From Filosporella fistucella (taxonomy: Eukaryota; Ascomycota; Leotiomycetes; Helotiales), in NCBI GenBank assembly GCA_030077755.1, contig JAQJZZ010000017.1, forward strand, positions 1,674,001 through 1,738,000: DNA of 64,000 bases. The letters run 5' to 3'. Every line of letters starts with the position of its first letter. The first letter of the stretch is position 1. The notes under the pieces are model-generated. The model searched no databases, was not told the DNA's origin, and saw nothing but the letters and a program-made list of their open reading frames with translations. Both the position numbers and the translations under genes were made by a program. Of this stretch, positions 23,112 to 33,663 are shown in pieces.

Positions 23112-23571
23112 CCTAGGGCTATTGCGGCAGACTATAATCAAATCAAATCAATAATTGATTTAATTCGACCCAGGAATAGAGACATCCAATATTGCTTGCT
23201 TCCCCCCCGTTCTGTGACTGAGATAGTCTCACAACAGCAAGCCAATTGATTCAGGACACAAAGATTGCCTAGGCGCACCACACTACTAGGATATAGTCTC
23301 GGGGAGGGTGCCATGCCTAGGAGAGAAGATTTACTAGGAGAGTGTTCTTGGGAGAAGATAGTGCGGGGGAGAAGGCTCAAAGGAGACGAGCTCTCTAAGG
23401 AACAATATCCGAGGAATCTTTCGCTCCTAGGAAAACATTCCTAGGACTAGTTGCTCCTAGGTGCAGCCGACTCAAAGGAGACGATTCCTAGGTGATGCGT
23501 ACTCCTGAGGGACTAGTCCGTGGAGATAGGTGTGCCTTGGAGAGTCAGCCTAGGAACTTGTTGCTCCTAGG
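23112..23571. repeat. cluster of nine CCTAGG palindromes
   Basis: Exact CCTAGG hexamers occur at 23112, 23268, 23316, 23426, 23440, 23456, 23487, 23549 and 23566. Several sit in a longer TTGCTCCTAGG context, with ggagac/ctcaaagga motifs between. A random hexamer is expected about once per 4 kb. No coding frame uses the region. Confidence 0.9.
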
Positions 23572-23639
23572 AAAGTATGGCTCCTGTGAACTTTTCTCTT
23601 AGAACCAAATCCCCAAAAACGGCACAGAAGATTAGGTAG

Positions 23640-23960
23640 GTCGCAAGAAGAAGGATTTGCGGAAGTGGATGTTAGGAGATTAAGGATGATAGAAATAAGG
23701 TTGAGGAGGAAAAGGGAGAGGAGGAAAAAGGGAGAGGAGAGAAAAGGGAGAGGAGGGAAAGGGTTTGCAAGAGGATAAGCAGAAGCGGGGGAGCGGAAAA
23801 AGGAAGTAAGCAGAAAGAGGTGGGAGAGATAAGAGGTTGACGAAATAGGGGGTTGGCAGAAACAAAGGGTTGGAAAAAGCTGCCGAAAAGGGAGCGAAAG
23901 AAGGGAGAGCAAGAAAAGGGAGAGCAAAAAGAAGGGGGGAGTAAGAATAAGATTCTGCGT
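23640..23960. repeat. purine-rich low-complexity tract
   Basis: The + strand is almost pure A/G with repeats of the type gggagaggaggaaaa and ggaaagg for ~300 bp. On the reverse strand all three frames give Ser/Leu/Phe/Pro-rich open frames, which are artefacts of the bias. Confidence 0.85.
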
Positions 23961-24212
23961 AAATAAGAGGTTTGGGATGTTGGCGGTTGTGGAATGGGAA
24001 GTGACACACAGTGGCAGAAACTAGGACAGACTGGGCAGAAATAAGCTATCTGCAGAAATAAGGTGGGGTAGAAGCAGAAACAAGAGGTTACCTCTTTTTG
24101 AAAAAGTTTTACGCAGAGACGCTATTAAAGCTATACAAGCAAAGCCGTATTCGAGTAAAGTCCCCTGGAATACTTGGTAAACGTTTCTGCTTTGATTAAC
24201 TGCACAATAAGC
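23961..24212. repeat. scattered GCAGAAAYAAGAGG motifs
   Basis: Between about 23850 and 24130, and again at 24470-24660, the motif gcagaaayaag (often followed by agg) recurs at irregular intervals. It resembles the GCCAAAAYAAG core of the adjacent 16-bp array and may be a degraded form. Confidence 0.5.
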
Positions 24213-24345
24213 TACCGTCGCCCAAAAAGGATGCCGCTAAAAAGAATACCGCCCAAATAGGATGCCGCCAAAACAAGATGCCGCCAAAACAAGATGCCGC
24301 CAAAACAAGATGCCGCCAAAACAAGATGCCGCCAAACAAGATGCT
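24213..24345. repeat. 16-bp tandem repeat GATGCCGCCAAAACAA
   Basis: About five near-perfect copies of gatgccgccaaaacaa lie at 24261-24339 (the last is one base short), preceded by degenerate copies from 24213. The open reverse frame across it is repeat-encoded, not a gene. Confidence 0.95.
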
Positions 24346-24946
24346 ACTTATATAAGCCGCTAGCGGAATTTGATGGCTCAAGGGTAGATAGCCATTCTTG
24401 CACAAATGGCTGCATAACACAATTTTCAGATTCTCAGAATAATTGATTAATCAAAGTGGATACAGAAGGCAGCAGAAAGACGAGCTGGCAGAAACAAGAG
24501 GCGCCAAAATAGGCGCATGGTAAATTGAGGTCAGCAAATACTAACATATTGGGAAAGTATTCAAATGTAGATGGTCGGAAAGAAGAAGCGCTTCAACAGA
24601 GTACGGGCGAAGTAGAAGGCGGCAAATGGCAGAGGTACATTTTGGCATCGGCAGAAATAAGATAAAAATTTACAAGATAATGGAGAAAGTCTTAGTAAAC
24701 TCGGGATATCGCAAGGAGAATGCATAGATAAGCTGAGGATATCGGGGTTCAGCTCTAGAGGGACATCGAGTTGGGCAATGTTATTAAATGAGATAGAGAT
24801 ATCTAGATGTGTATTTACTGCAATTCGCCGAGCAATCAATCCATGCATCCCTAAGCGATACATATTAGGGTTCGTCGTCAAGAATTTTAGTCCGGATCAG
24901 CTGCTTGCATTTGGTAAAAAATGCCTTCTATATTGTCATCTAGCTC
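24346..24946. other. gene-free stretch or 3' flank
   Basis: Follows the 16-bp array and precedes the stop of the next minus-strand gene. A reverse frame at 24561-24881 has fairly protein-like composition in its middle (RIAVNTHLDISISFNNIAQL) but no recognised family; it may be a relic exon. Confidence 0.35.
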
Positions 24947-25787
24947 CTAATCCAGGTGGCCAGTTCTGATTTCTTTGAGGGACTTTCGAGGCGCTTTGAG
25001 GTGTGCTTTCCAAAATTCTGATTCGTGCATTTTGTGATACTTTGCAACCACTATGTATGCCTCGAGCGTGATTCTAGTCCACGTGATCTGCCAAATACTC
25101 GCGACCCCGAGACCTTCTCCCGACAACATATCATCTCCCTGGTGAAAATGAACAACGTCATAGTTCTTTGCTTCTATAGCCAGAATTCCGTACGGCCTGT
25201 TTGCACATTCCTGCAGTGCCATTGATAAAAGAATACCATGTCCACCAAGATTGAAATTTAACCCCCTTATAAACCCCTTTAAGCCGCGCTGCCTCAAACG
25301 CATTCTTTTTGTTAACCTCGAAGAGTCTCAACACGGTTCCTACAAGCAGCCCAACTAACTCCGCAAATTCTCCATCGCCTGTTTTTCTATCGGCACTCAA
25401 GTCTAGGCTTACCCTAAACTCGGCCTCTTGAATTTTCGTAGATAGGGTTTCTTGGAATAGTTCAATTGGGGGCCAGCGATCAGAAGATCCAGCGTGAGAA
25501 TTAATGATACTATAACCTACATCAATTACAAGGCTATCAAATTCGGAGGAGAGCACAGGACAGCTCCCAAAGAAGTCGAACGAAATAGGGACTATTGGGC
25601 TGAAATCGGATATCATGGAGATGGTTCCACTGTGGACGTCGAACGGGTCGCGATTGGTTTCTGCGTGCATGTAGGATAAATCGTAAACTTGATCGGTGGC
25701 ACCTTGCCTGTGAATTTCTGGCAGTAGGTAATATACTAAGGTATATAATGAAACCAAGAGGGTGATGAGTAGAACGCAGTGCGGCAT
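24947..25787 (-). CDS. membrane-anchored or secreted hypothetical protein
   Basis: ATG at 25787 opens a frame with an N-terminal hydrophobic helix (CVLLITLLVSLYTLVYYLL), i.e. a signal anchor or signal peptide. Two long overlapping reverse frames can be joined by a 64-nt intron (gtttat..ctgcag, 25211..25274), giving complement(25275..25787) plus complement(24947..25210), 258 residues. The donor is weak, so the junction is uncertain. The protein continues with an acidic middle (KIQEAEFRVSLDLSADRK), NYDVVHFHQGDDM and a basic C-terminus. I recognise no family. It sits between oppositely oriented TTTTGGC/GCCAAAA repeat arrays. Confidence 0.5.
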
Positions 25788-26149
25788 TGTGGGCGAAAGT
25801 GCAGCACGGAAGGTGAAGCTCCTGGAGCGAAGCTAACGGGTATCTCTATTTCCGATTTTGTGAGCAAGTAATTTAAAAACCAGAAGGATTGTTTTGAAGC
25901 TGCTAGATAGTCAAATAAGGACACATAGTGGCGACGGAGTTGCGTGCTGCTTTGTTGCTGCAACTTTAAGGATTGCTAAATAGTGCTACTAGTAACTTCT
26001 GTTTGCCTCTTTATTCATAACTAGTTATGATGACTGCTTAGTTTTGCTACCGGCCTATTTTCGATATATTCCCCTCAACTTTTCAAATTTTGTAACTGCT
26101 ATTTTAAAGAATCGGTTCTTTTAGGCATGTCGCTTATTTTGAACGGCCG
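25788..26149. other. upstream region
   Basis: About 360 bp upstream of the preceding gene, AT-rich. Nothing specific recognised. Confidence 0.4.
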
Positions 26150-26665
26150 TTCTTCGCAGGCTGCTTTTCTGGCAAGTAGTTTGTTTTGGCAAGAGGCTCT
26201 TTTGAGTTGCTTATTTCGCAAAAAGCTTATTTTGGAGGGCAGCTTCTTTGGAAAGCAGCTTAATTTGGCGAGCAGTTTTTAATAGCAAATAGTTATTGGT
26301 AGGCTGCTTCCTTGGCAAACGGATTCTTTTAGCAAGCAGCCTATTTTGGCAAGTGGCCTACTTTGGGGATGGCTCTTGGCAGGCTGGTTTAGTTTGGCGA
26401 GCAGCAGAATTTCCAGACTACTTATTTTGGGGGGCTCCTTATTTTGCCGACAATATATTTCCTGCCGGCCCTTTTTGGCCCTTCTATATAAAAGTCGGTC
26501 TAAGCAATCAAATCTAAGCTGAAATAAGCAATTAGTAATAACTAGGGCTTGTTAAGGATAGGAACTTAGACAATAATACGGGGAAAAAGTTCGCAAAACA
26601 AGAAGTGGGTATTTATAGGCGGACATATAAATTTAAGCATTGTTCGAATATAATAAACAAATAGT
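26150..26665. repeat. TTTTGGC-rich element, copy A
   Basis: Many loosely spaced copies of tattttggcaagcag lead into a tail ending in taaatttaagcattgttc and ataataaacaaatag. Copy B at 32270-32712 shares a left block (gttattggtaggctgc), a middle block (tattttggcaagtrgcct) and the same tail in the same order and orientation. Copy A has about 200 bp more between middle block and tail. It is non-coding. Confidence 0.75.
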
Positions 26666-27145
26666 AGCCTATGTTGGAGGTCAGTTCAAGGCACTAGTGT
26701 GAATGCCTCATGATTTGAACTATAGGATTCAAGGCTCCCTTCGCTTAAACTCAGTAAGATAACACCTCTTCGATGATCTTTGTGCATGCTCAACTGCCTG
26801 CGTCGCACTTCTGGCATAAGCAACCAGAAAAATGAAGAGATCCTTTGCTTTAATCATCCTCTTCCAGGGTACTTTTGTTCTAGACATCTTATATGTGAAT
26901 TGCATTTGCTGTGAGGTAATACAATCCAACTCCTATATATGACGAGCCAAACATTCTGTTGCATGCGGGTCACGAAGGCGTCCGAACATGCTCACGTGAT
27001 AAGGAGAAACTCGCTTAGAAGCTCGACGAAGCGACACCACAATCAAATCAAACCACGGCGGAGAACAGAACAGAGTCCATGCAAGACGAAGAGAACGGAA
27101 GCCCAGATTGTTTTGCTAGGGTACAGAACTTAGAGTAAAAATCTA
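26666..27145. other. intergenic, nothing recognised
   Basis: 3' flank of the acidic-protein gene. Short frames on both strands only. Confidence 0.4.
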
Positions 27146-28084
27146 TCAAAAGCCTGTTGCCTTTAGCTGTCTACGATTACGAAACAATTCCTTGCGGTAC
27201 CTTTCGACGCGGCAATAAAGAAATTGAAGCATATCTAACGTCGTACTTGTCGTCGCCAACTCAGAACGCACCATATCAATATTTGAGTCTCCCTCATCCA
27301 ACTCCTCTTCATTCTCCCTGAGATACACCTGATCCGCTAAGCGTAACAAAACCTTCGCTATAGTTCGTACATGGTAGTCTCGGCGAGACCTGAGGCGCGC
27401 ACGAATTTGAGCGCCACGGAGGGATTGGTGACAGTCCATATCCTTGTCAGGGTGTATATCACCAGTGAAAGTCATCTCTTCATCTTCAAAGTCCTCGGCA
27501 TCAACGAGCCAGGTAAGGTGAGCAGGAATACCAGTCCAAGGGTTGTCAAGCTGATCAATAAGAGTAACATCTGGGTCCGTTTCATCACTCTCAGGTGAGT
27601 CTGGAATGGGGGTTGGCGATATATAATCGGAAGACGGCGAATCGTCGTTGTGAACCTCTTTCATCACTTCCAGAGTTTGACCACTAGAAGTGTGGGAATC
27701 ATCGCAGAATATTGCATTTTCAGCGCTCGTATGCAGAACAGATGGTGCGTGGCTCATAACTGACTGGATGTCGCAGCTGATAATAGATGCACCATTATGG
27801 ACAAGATTGGTACCATCGCCTTCGGCGTTACGAACAGAGGAAGTCGCGGGGTTCCTACTAATAGCCTGATTTGTGGAAGTTGCAGGCGTCTCGTTCTCCA
27901 CGATACGATCCGTGTGGGCTGCATCATCACCTGTATCAGGTGTAGCAAGTAGCATTGGTACGTTGTCTGGGACAAGGCTGCCTGCTTCAGTATCTGGCGT
28001 GAGACGATCAAGAGGTTCCTCAATCTCTGGGTTTAGGTTCAGGCTAGAACCAGGGGTAGAGGAGGGAGGGATGGGAGATTGCAT
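27146..28084 (-). CDS. acidic disordered hypothetical protein
   Basis: One exon of 312 residues from ATG at 28084. The first ~170 residues are Pro/Ser/Thr/Asp-rich and probably disordered. The rest is more ordered, with NPWTGIPAHLTWLVDAEDFE, then a basic helical part (RGAQIRARLRSRRDYHVR) and a predicted helix (TTSTTLDMLQFLYCRVERY). There are no catalytic motifs or recognised domain. Coding is supported by length and base composition relative to the flanks. It lies in the interval between repeat copies A and B. Confidence 0.6.
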   Translation of the reverse strand: MQSPIPPSSTPGSSLNLNPEIEEPLDRLTPDTEAGSLVPDNVPMLLATPDTGDDAAHTDRIVENETPATSTNQAISRNPATSSVRNAEGDGTNLVHNGASIISCDIQSVMSHAPSVLHTSAENAIFCDDSHTSSGQTLEVMKEVHNDDSPSSDYISPTPIPDSPESDETDPDVTLIDQLDNPWTGIPAHLTWLVDAEDFEDEEMTFTGDIHPDKDMDCHQSLRGAQIRARLRSRRDYHVRTIAKVLLRLADQVYLRENEEELDEGDSNIDMVRSELATTSTTLDMLQFLYCRVERYRKELFRNRRQLKATGF

Positions 28085-30383
28085 AGCGCAATGTCTGAGA
28101 AGTATATTTGGGACGTGGTGTGTGTGAAATATCGGATATAGGTGCGAATGAGATTCGTAGTTGATGGAAATGATGAAAGAGGAGAAGAAACCGCGAGGGG
28201 AATGAAGGGCTACTTATCTGTCTTCGAGGTCGCCGATGTGTGGCGCGGGGAAACTTGGAAGTGTCCATGTGGTTCGATCCTTATCTCCCGTTGCCAGCGA
28301 TTCGCTGCCTTCTCATGTTGGTGAGCGGTCATGGGGCAACTGCATCATGGTCATGGGTCAGAGACATGTACGATGGAAGCACTAACTAAAATTTACGAGG
28401 TCTTCATGGTCCTCGCTGTTGTTAATGATCGCTTGCCAGGCAGAATCGAGCCTGGTGAACCCTCCATCGTCGACCAAGGACAAAGCTGATGTGGGCAAGT
28501 ATGTGTTCGAAAGCAAGTACTTTCTCGTTCAGGACGACGAAGAGACATTGTCGACCTCATGAAGGCAGCGCTATTCGGGAGAACTGGCTCCACTGAATCT
28601 TCGCGGGGCTCACAGAGGATCTCTCGTATTCTCTGAATTATTGGAAGCTCGTTTAAATCAGGTACTGTGTGTCAAAGTTCCAGCGCTTGTTCTGGACAGA
28701 AATGCTGTCGCGGGATCTCCCGCAGCTCTAGATGTCACTTGTTGTTTCCAGTCTCCTTGTCCCTCGGGATGTAACTCGCAGAGCCAGGCTAGAACCACGC
28801 TCCCAATGGCATCATGACCTTTGGCGCCGGTTGGCCGTTCTTTGGAGCAGAATATGGTAGTTTTTCATCAAGACGAGAACTGAAGTGCGTTGGTGGAAGA
28901 TTGCAAGATACAATGCAGGGGAGATACAGCTGGACCGACCATACTAGAGCACGATTCAGAGCTTAGAGGAATCAACTGGACTCTGCGAGCAACTTTGTCT
29001 TGCATATCAGTGGAAGACTGGGTGGAGGGCTAGGTCGGAGCTCGACGAGGTCGTCCCAATGATAGGTACTGCCTAAGATTGGCCTTACTCAACTTGGCTA
29101 GATTTATCATGTGGACCAGCCCGCGCCTACTTCGGGGTTTGAGTGAGCTTTCAAGCTCGTCAGCTAGCTGTTCTGAGACAGTATCCAAGTACTCAGAATT
29201 CAATGATTTTCGTATCTAATAATTTATATTAATTGCAAACACTGTTCTACAATGATACAGACCATTTGCTATTCGTGGCTATGCCTCAATTCATCCAAGT
29301 GAAAGCTGAGCCGGTAGTTCTCTAAGTAAGTCAAAGTTTACCACCGCGAATCTTCTAAATATACTCTACTATCTTCATGACACTCCTCCCATTTAAGAAC
29401 CTCCGAGTTTCCTGCGTGTGGGCCAGCATTCGACCCGTTGCACTGCCTGGTAGATATTCCGTGTTACTGCTCCAAGGCCAATTTTCCTGCAGAAGCCTTG
29501 ATTATCCTCCTGGTTGCTTCAGCTGGACAGCGATTATTATGCCGAGCAGTGGAGATGTCAAGAATCTGCCTTGATCCTCTTCCTGCCCATTTGATTCAGC
29601 TGGACAGCGATTGCCATGCCGAGTGGTGGAGATCTCCTCCTATTTTCTTCATCTGGACGACGTGGAAAACACTCCTCCCAAGCAGTTTGTCACCACTTGT
29701 TCAAATTCATCAGGTGAATTTTCAGGACCTCAAGTACGCCCCCGGTCTAGCAAGGTCTTCCACCCACCACCACTGTATCCCGTTAGTGCCGAAGTTTGAA
29801 ATCCCTCCCTCTAGGGCCGATGCATCTCCCCCCTCCCCTTCCACCCCTCCTTTTTTCTGTCCTCTATTGGAGTGCGTACGACGACCATTGCCTTCCTAGG
29901 AAGTGATATAGCATCATTATTACACCAAGCGGGTAAATGGTCTTCCTGGCTGACGTGGTGCTGCAGGTTAAACAAGACTGTCATGTCTATGTACATCGTG
30001 TATGCAGTTGCGTTGAAGAACACTGAGGTAGACTTACCAGGACGATCTAACCCTGGAGCCATGACGCAGAATCGGGCTGCATCTCCCATGTCCTTCGTAT
30101 ATGCAGTAAAGAACGGTTGGAGGAGGATTCTGCCTCTGGCGGATTCTCTTTATTCTATGTATAGAGAACGTCGTCTTTGTCGTTCCACTGACGACTAGGC
30201 TGTACAGACTCAGGGGGCTGAGGGTCTGATTGGAGGAAATTGGAATCAAGTAATGCTAAGAGTTGCGTACTCGTATCTGCTAATCTCCTCGTAAGAGCTA
30301 TATAAGCGTCAAGAGCTGCCCACTTCCTCACATTCGAGAGTACACTTTGAACATAAATCCCTCGTATTACTTCAAATACACCA
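28085..30383. other. gene-poor stretch with possible relic and a small duplication
   Basis: About 28390-28640 on the + strand reads YEVFMVLAVVNDRLPGRIEP, then a TGA, then (frame-shifted) DIVDLMKAALFGRTGSTE, suggesting a decayed gene of unknown family. 28640-29380 shows nothing recognisable. 29518-29636 holds a 42-bp duplication listed separately. Short frames at 29438-30249 lack support. Confidence 0.4.
29518..29636. repeat. 42-bp imperfect direct duplication
   Basis: ttcagctggacagcgatt begins both copies (29518-29559 and 29595-29636), which continue with atgccgagYRgtggagat. They differ at a few transitions and are spaced 77 bp apart. It is a local slip duplication in non-coding DNA. Confidence 0.85.
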
Positions 30384-31457
30384 ATGCCTCTCGTCACACA
30401 GCCAACATCCATTCCAATCCAGTCTCTGAATATGACTCCGCCTGTCGCTAGTAGGAGCCGTGGTTCACATAGCGGGAATGGAAATGGAACGAAAGTCGCA
30501 AATTTGGCTGACCAACCCGTTGCAAAACGTGGGCGAATTCCCATCGATGATCTTATTGAAAAGAAAAGTAAGTTGCGAATTTCTACCAAGATAATCACGC
30601 CTAATTGCTGAATGCAGTGGGACTAAACCCTGGCGATGCCAATATCGATGACCTCCCTACGGTGAAAGAAACTCTACCCGACGCGGGAAAGAGCAAAGAT
30701 TTGGCAATTTCAGAAACGGTTATGGATGAAACACTCAATAAGCATGTTGGGGATGACATCTCGAAGATAAGCCACGATCAAAGTAAGTGATTCTTGCATT
30801 AATCTTAGAGTTCATATTAGTCTGGGCGTGTTCTAACGATGCCTAGAACCTTCATGTTTCAGGAAAAGCAAGTCTGACATTACAACTCAACCCTTTCATA
30901 GCGGTTCTGATTTCATCTCTGCGTCTAAAGCTGGCTGTCCACCTGATCACCCAGGCTACCAATCCCTCACGCCACTTACACCACCTGTGGTAGTAACTGC
31001 ACTCCAGCAAGCGAAACCTACCTATAAGCGTGGGAAGCCGATCGCTGATCCAGATAGCCTTTGGAACGTTGCGGAGATTATAGACCGGAGAATTATTCGT
31101 GGCAAAGTACTATACCGTGTCAAATGGGTTCCAACTTGGGAGTTTCAGTCGGCGTTAGCTGAGATGCAAGATAGGATCGATTGTTTTGAGTCGAAGCTAC
31201 TACAAAATACACCAGAAGGGGTCAGCGCTTCCCTCGGGTCATGGCAGTGCCGGATCACTGGCCGGCGGAGGATTGGTGAGAGGATACAGTACCGTCTTGT
31301 TTGGGAACCAACATGGGAGCCCGAGTTGGAATTGTCCGAAGTAGAGGAGTTAATTGATAACTTCCTCGCGAATCAAGAACCTAAAAAGCGGAGTAAGGCT
31401 GTAGCTGATGATCTTGATGAATGGAGGACGGGACAGTCAAGAAAGCGACGAAGGTAA
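30384..31457 (+). CDS. tandem chromodomain-like protein
   Basis: Three exons, 30384..30567, 30618..30782 and 30847..31457, join in frame across 50- and 64-nt introns to give 319 residues. Residues ~1-185 are disordered and Ser/Pro/Lys-rich. Residues ~189-232 (WNVAEIIDRRIIRGKVLYRV, then KWVPTWE) and ~249-290 (WQCRITGRRRIGERIQYRLV, then WEPTWEPE..L) each fit the chromodomain pattern of aromatic-xVExIxxRR..YxVxWxxxWE. The protein ends in a basic tail (RKRRR). Chromodomains usually bind methylated histone H3 tails; the aromatic cage cannot be judged by eye. It could be a chromatin factor or derive from a retroelement integrase chromodomain, but no integrase is present. Confidence 0.8.
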
Positions 31458-32269
31458 ATCAGAACTATCAGGGAAGAGTATCTTACTATGAGAAGATCGC
31501 CTGTGCGCAACAGAGTCGAAATTGCAGAGACACGATCGAATTTCGTTCCGGATAGCTATCTCGTTAAGAGGAATAGATTCACGAAATCCTTTTATGCTAT
31601 TATCTTGTTCAGATCCACCTCTTGAAACGTTGTCTCTCATCTTTGATAGAAAGCAAGGGCCGCTATAGAGCTTTTCCAACGGTAGCCCGTGCTGGACTCT
31701 CACACTCAATGTGAATAGTACTAGTGCCCTTCAGGCTTAGCTGGACGTAATAGACTTGTTATTAGGACTCTCACACTCAAGCAGAGTTGGATCTACCAGC
31801 TTATCCGCACCTCAGGTTATACTAGGCTCGAATTTCTAATCACAAGGTGGTTCGAAGGGTCGATTTCAACGGCCACCTCCCTTGTCTCGAATTTATCAAC
31901 TTCTTGATCTTGATGCCTGTCTTACTTCTGATGGGCAAAGCAAATACCGTTATAGGATATTGAGAATCTTTATGCTACGGCATATAAACGTTGAAATCCT
32001 CAAAAACTACGACTGGTTATAGCCTTGTGACAATCGGGGTACTTCTAGGAGAATACAGTTCGAATATCAAAACATATAGCATATGCAGGAATACAAACGA
32101 ACGTTGCCTGAAATCTCTAAGCTCACAGCGTGGAGCACTATTAGTCAGGTAATAGGCTTAGTACGTATTACTCACAAGTCACTGGAGTTTGACACGAGGA
32201 TATCTCCCAAGATATCGCGGTTTTGACACTTCCTGACGTTTAGGGCTCACTCCTAGCGAGACGAAAAAG
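31458..32269. other. gene-free, AT-rich
   Basis: No gene recognised. The 14-mer gactctcacactca occurs twice about 70 bp apart near 31695 and 31767. Confidence 0.45.
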
Positions 32270-32712
32270 ACAATTTGGAGGGTTCTTTTGGCGAAAAAGT
32301 TATTGGTAGGCTGCCTTTCGGGCGATTTATTTTTTCTGGTAGGCAGTGCGTGTTAGTAGGAGTTCTTGACAGGAAGCTTATTTCGCACGTAGCTTTTTTC
32401 GACGAGCAGCTCTTGGCAAGTAGCTTATCGTAGCTTACTTTAGCAGGCACTTATTACGGCTTACTTTAGCAAGCAGATTATTTCATAAGCAGCTCTTGTT
32501 AGGTTATGTCCTTAGTAAATAGCCTATTTCGTGAACGGTTTGTTTTGGTAGACAAAGGCACCTTATATTACAGGGCAGCTTTTAGTAGGCAGCGTATTTT
32601 GGCAAGTAGCCTATTTTTGAAGATAGCTCTTGAAAAGAAGGTCGCACAAACAAGAGGTAGGCATGAATAGACAGATATATAAATTTAGCATTTGGCGAAA
32701 ATAATAAACAAA
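32270..32712. repeat. TTTTGGC-rich element, copy B
   Basis: Same orientation and block order as copy A at 26150-26665: gttattggtaggctgc, multiple gcttatttYgc..gagcagctc motifs, tattttggcaagtagcct, then the tail atataaatttagcatttg and ataataaacaaatag. Heavily diverged and non-coding. Confidence 0.75.
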
Positions 32713-33663
32713 TAGAGTTAAGTGTTCAGGAGAAAGGAGGGTTATCGATCCCTATCCACCTTTGGGTAGCAGTGACCCGGTATGACCGTGATATATTCTC
32801 TTCTGTAATCGTAACGGGAAATGGCGGACAGTAGGGCCTCACAAACGAGTCACCCTTGCCACCTCCAAAAGAATGCGGGGCTGTTGAACTCGGGCCTTAG
32901 AGGACTCCGAAACCATAGGCCTATATGCTAACTGCCCACCGTAGAACCAAGTCACTTTCAGGTTATAAGTAGCCGTGTACAACACGGGTGAAGAGAGTAA
33001 ACGGCCAGCGGAGTGGAAAGGCGACTAATACCAAAACTTGGCTACGTAAAGTAAAAAATATCACCTAAGATGATTGAGCTTGAAACGCTTTTCTGACCAG
33101 TGTCTTTGATTATTTATAATTGCGGAGGCATAAAACTCTGGAAGCGTCACCTATTCTAGTGAAAACAGCGTGGGCCCTTCTAAACCAAACTTGAGAGTAA
33201 AATTCTCTCTGAGGGTCTACATTGATGGGAGCACTGCGATATGGCGGTGAATTTTATGGCAATGCAAGGGCAATTACATGAAATGCACGAAAGTGGAAAC
33301 CTTGTTCGCTGGCTTAGCGCCTTACCTCGTCAACCCCGCGATTCATCGGCGGGTACTGTGGCAAGCGATGCGTCCGCGCCTGTAACGCGCTCGTGGAGAA
33401 CGCCTTTCAATCAAACCGAATATCTTGCCTGTTGCTATCGCATCACTATAATTCCCCGCCAATATCTTATCACAACGAAAGATCAGAACTTGAGCTATAT
33501 TGCAGCAACCTTTGAGGATCAGCCAGGCGAGGCTGTTCGGAGTAAAGATTTGACTGAGCGCATGTTCTGAGTATCGACCCCGGAGGGCATTGGTGATCCC
33601 CACAAGCGAGGCCATAGCAACAGAACGCCGGACTGATACAAAGATCCAGCGACATCACCTCCT
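32713..33663. other. gene-free stretch
   Basis: Follows repeat copy B. 32740-33050 is less AT-rich; on the minus strand it gives a short open run (VRPYCPPFPVTITEENISRS) ending in TGA, perhaps a retroelement or gene relic. Opposed short frames at 33241-33658 have no support. No RNA gene recognised. Confidence 0.35.

Noticed and set aside
23550..24009. Three overlapping reverse frames of 109-125 codons rich in Ser, Leu, Phe and Pro
   Set aside because: They all arise from the purine tract on the + strand; composition, not coding, keeps them open.
24196..24420. Reverse frame with a repeated FGGILFWRHL-like peptide
   Set aside because: Encoded entirely by the 16-bp tandem array.
32740..33050. 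GC-richer stretch considered as structured RNA or rRNA fragment
   Set aside because: No match to conserved rRNA, RNase P or group I intron core sequences that I know; a short minus-strand frame is the only signal.
33241..33658. Opposed short frames 3' of the patatin gene
   Set aside because: Neither strand shows a domain, and they overlap each other across the same bases.
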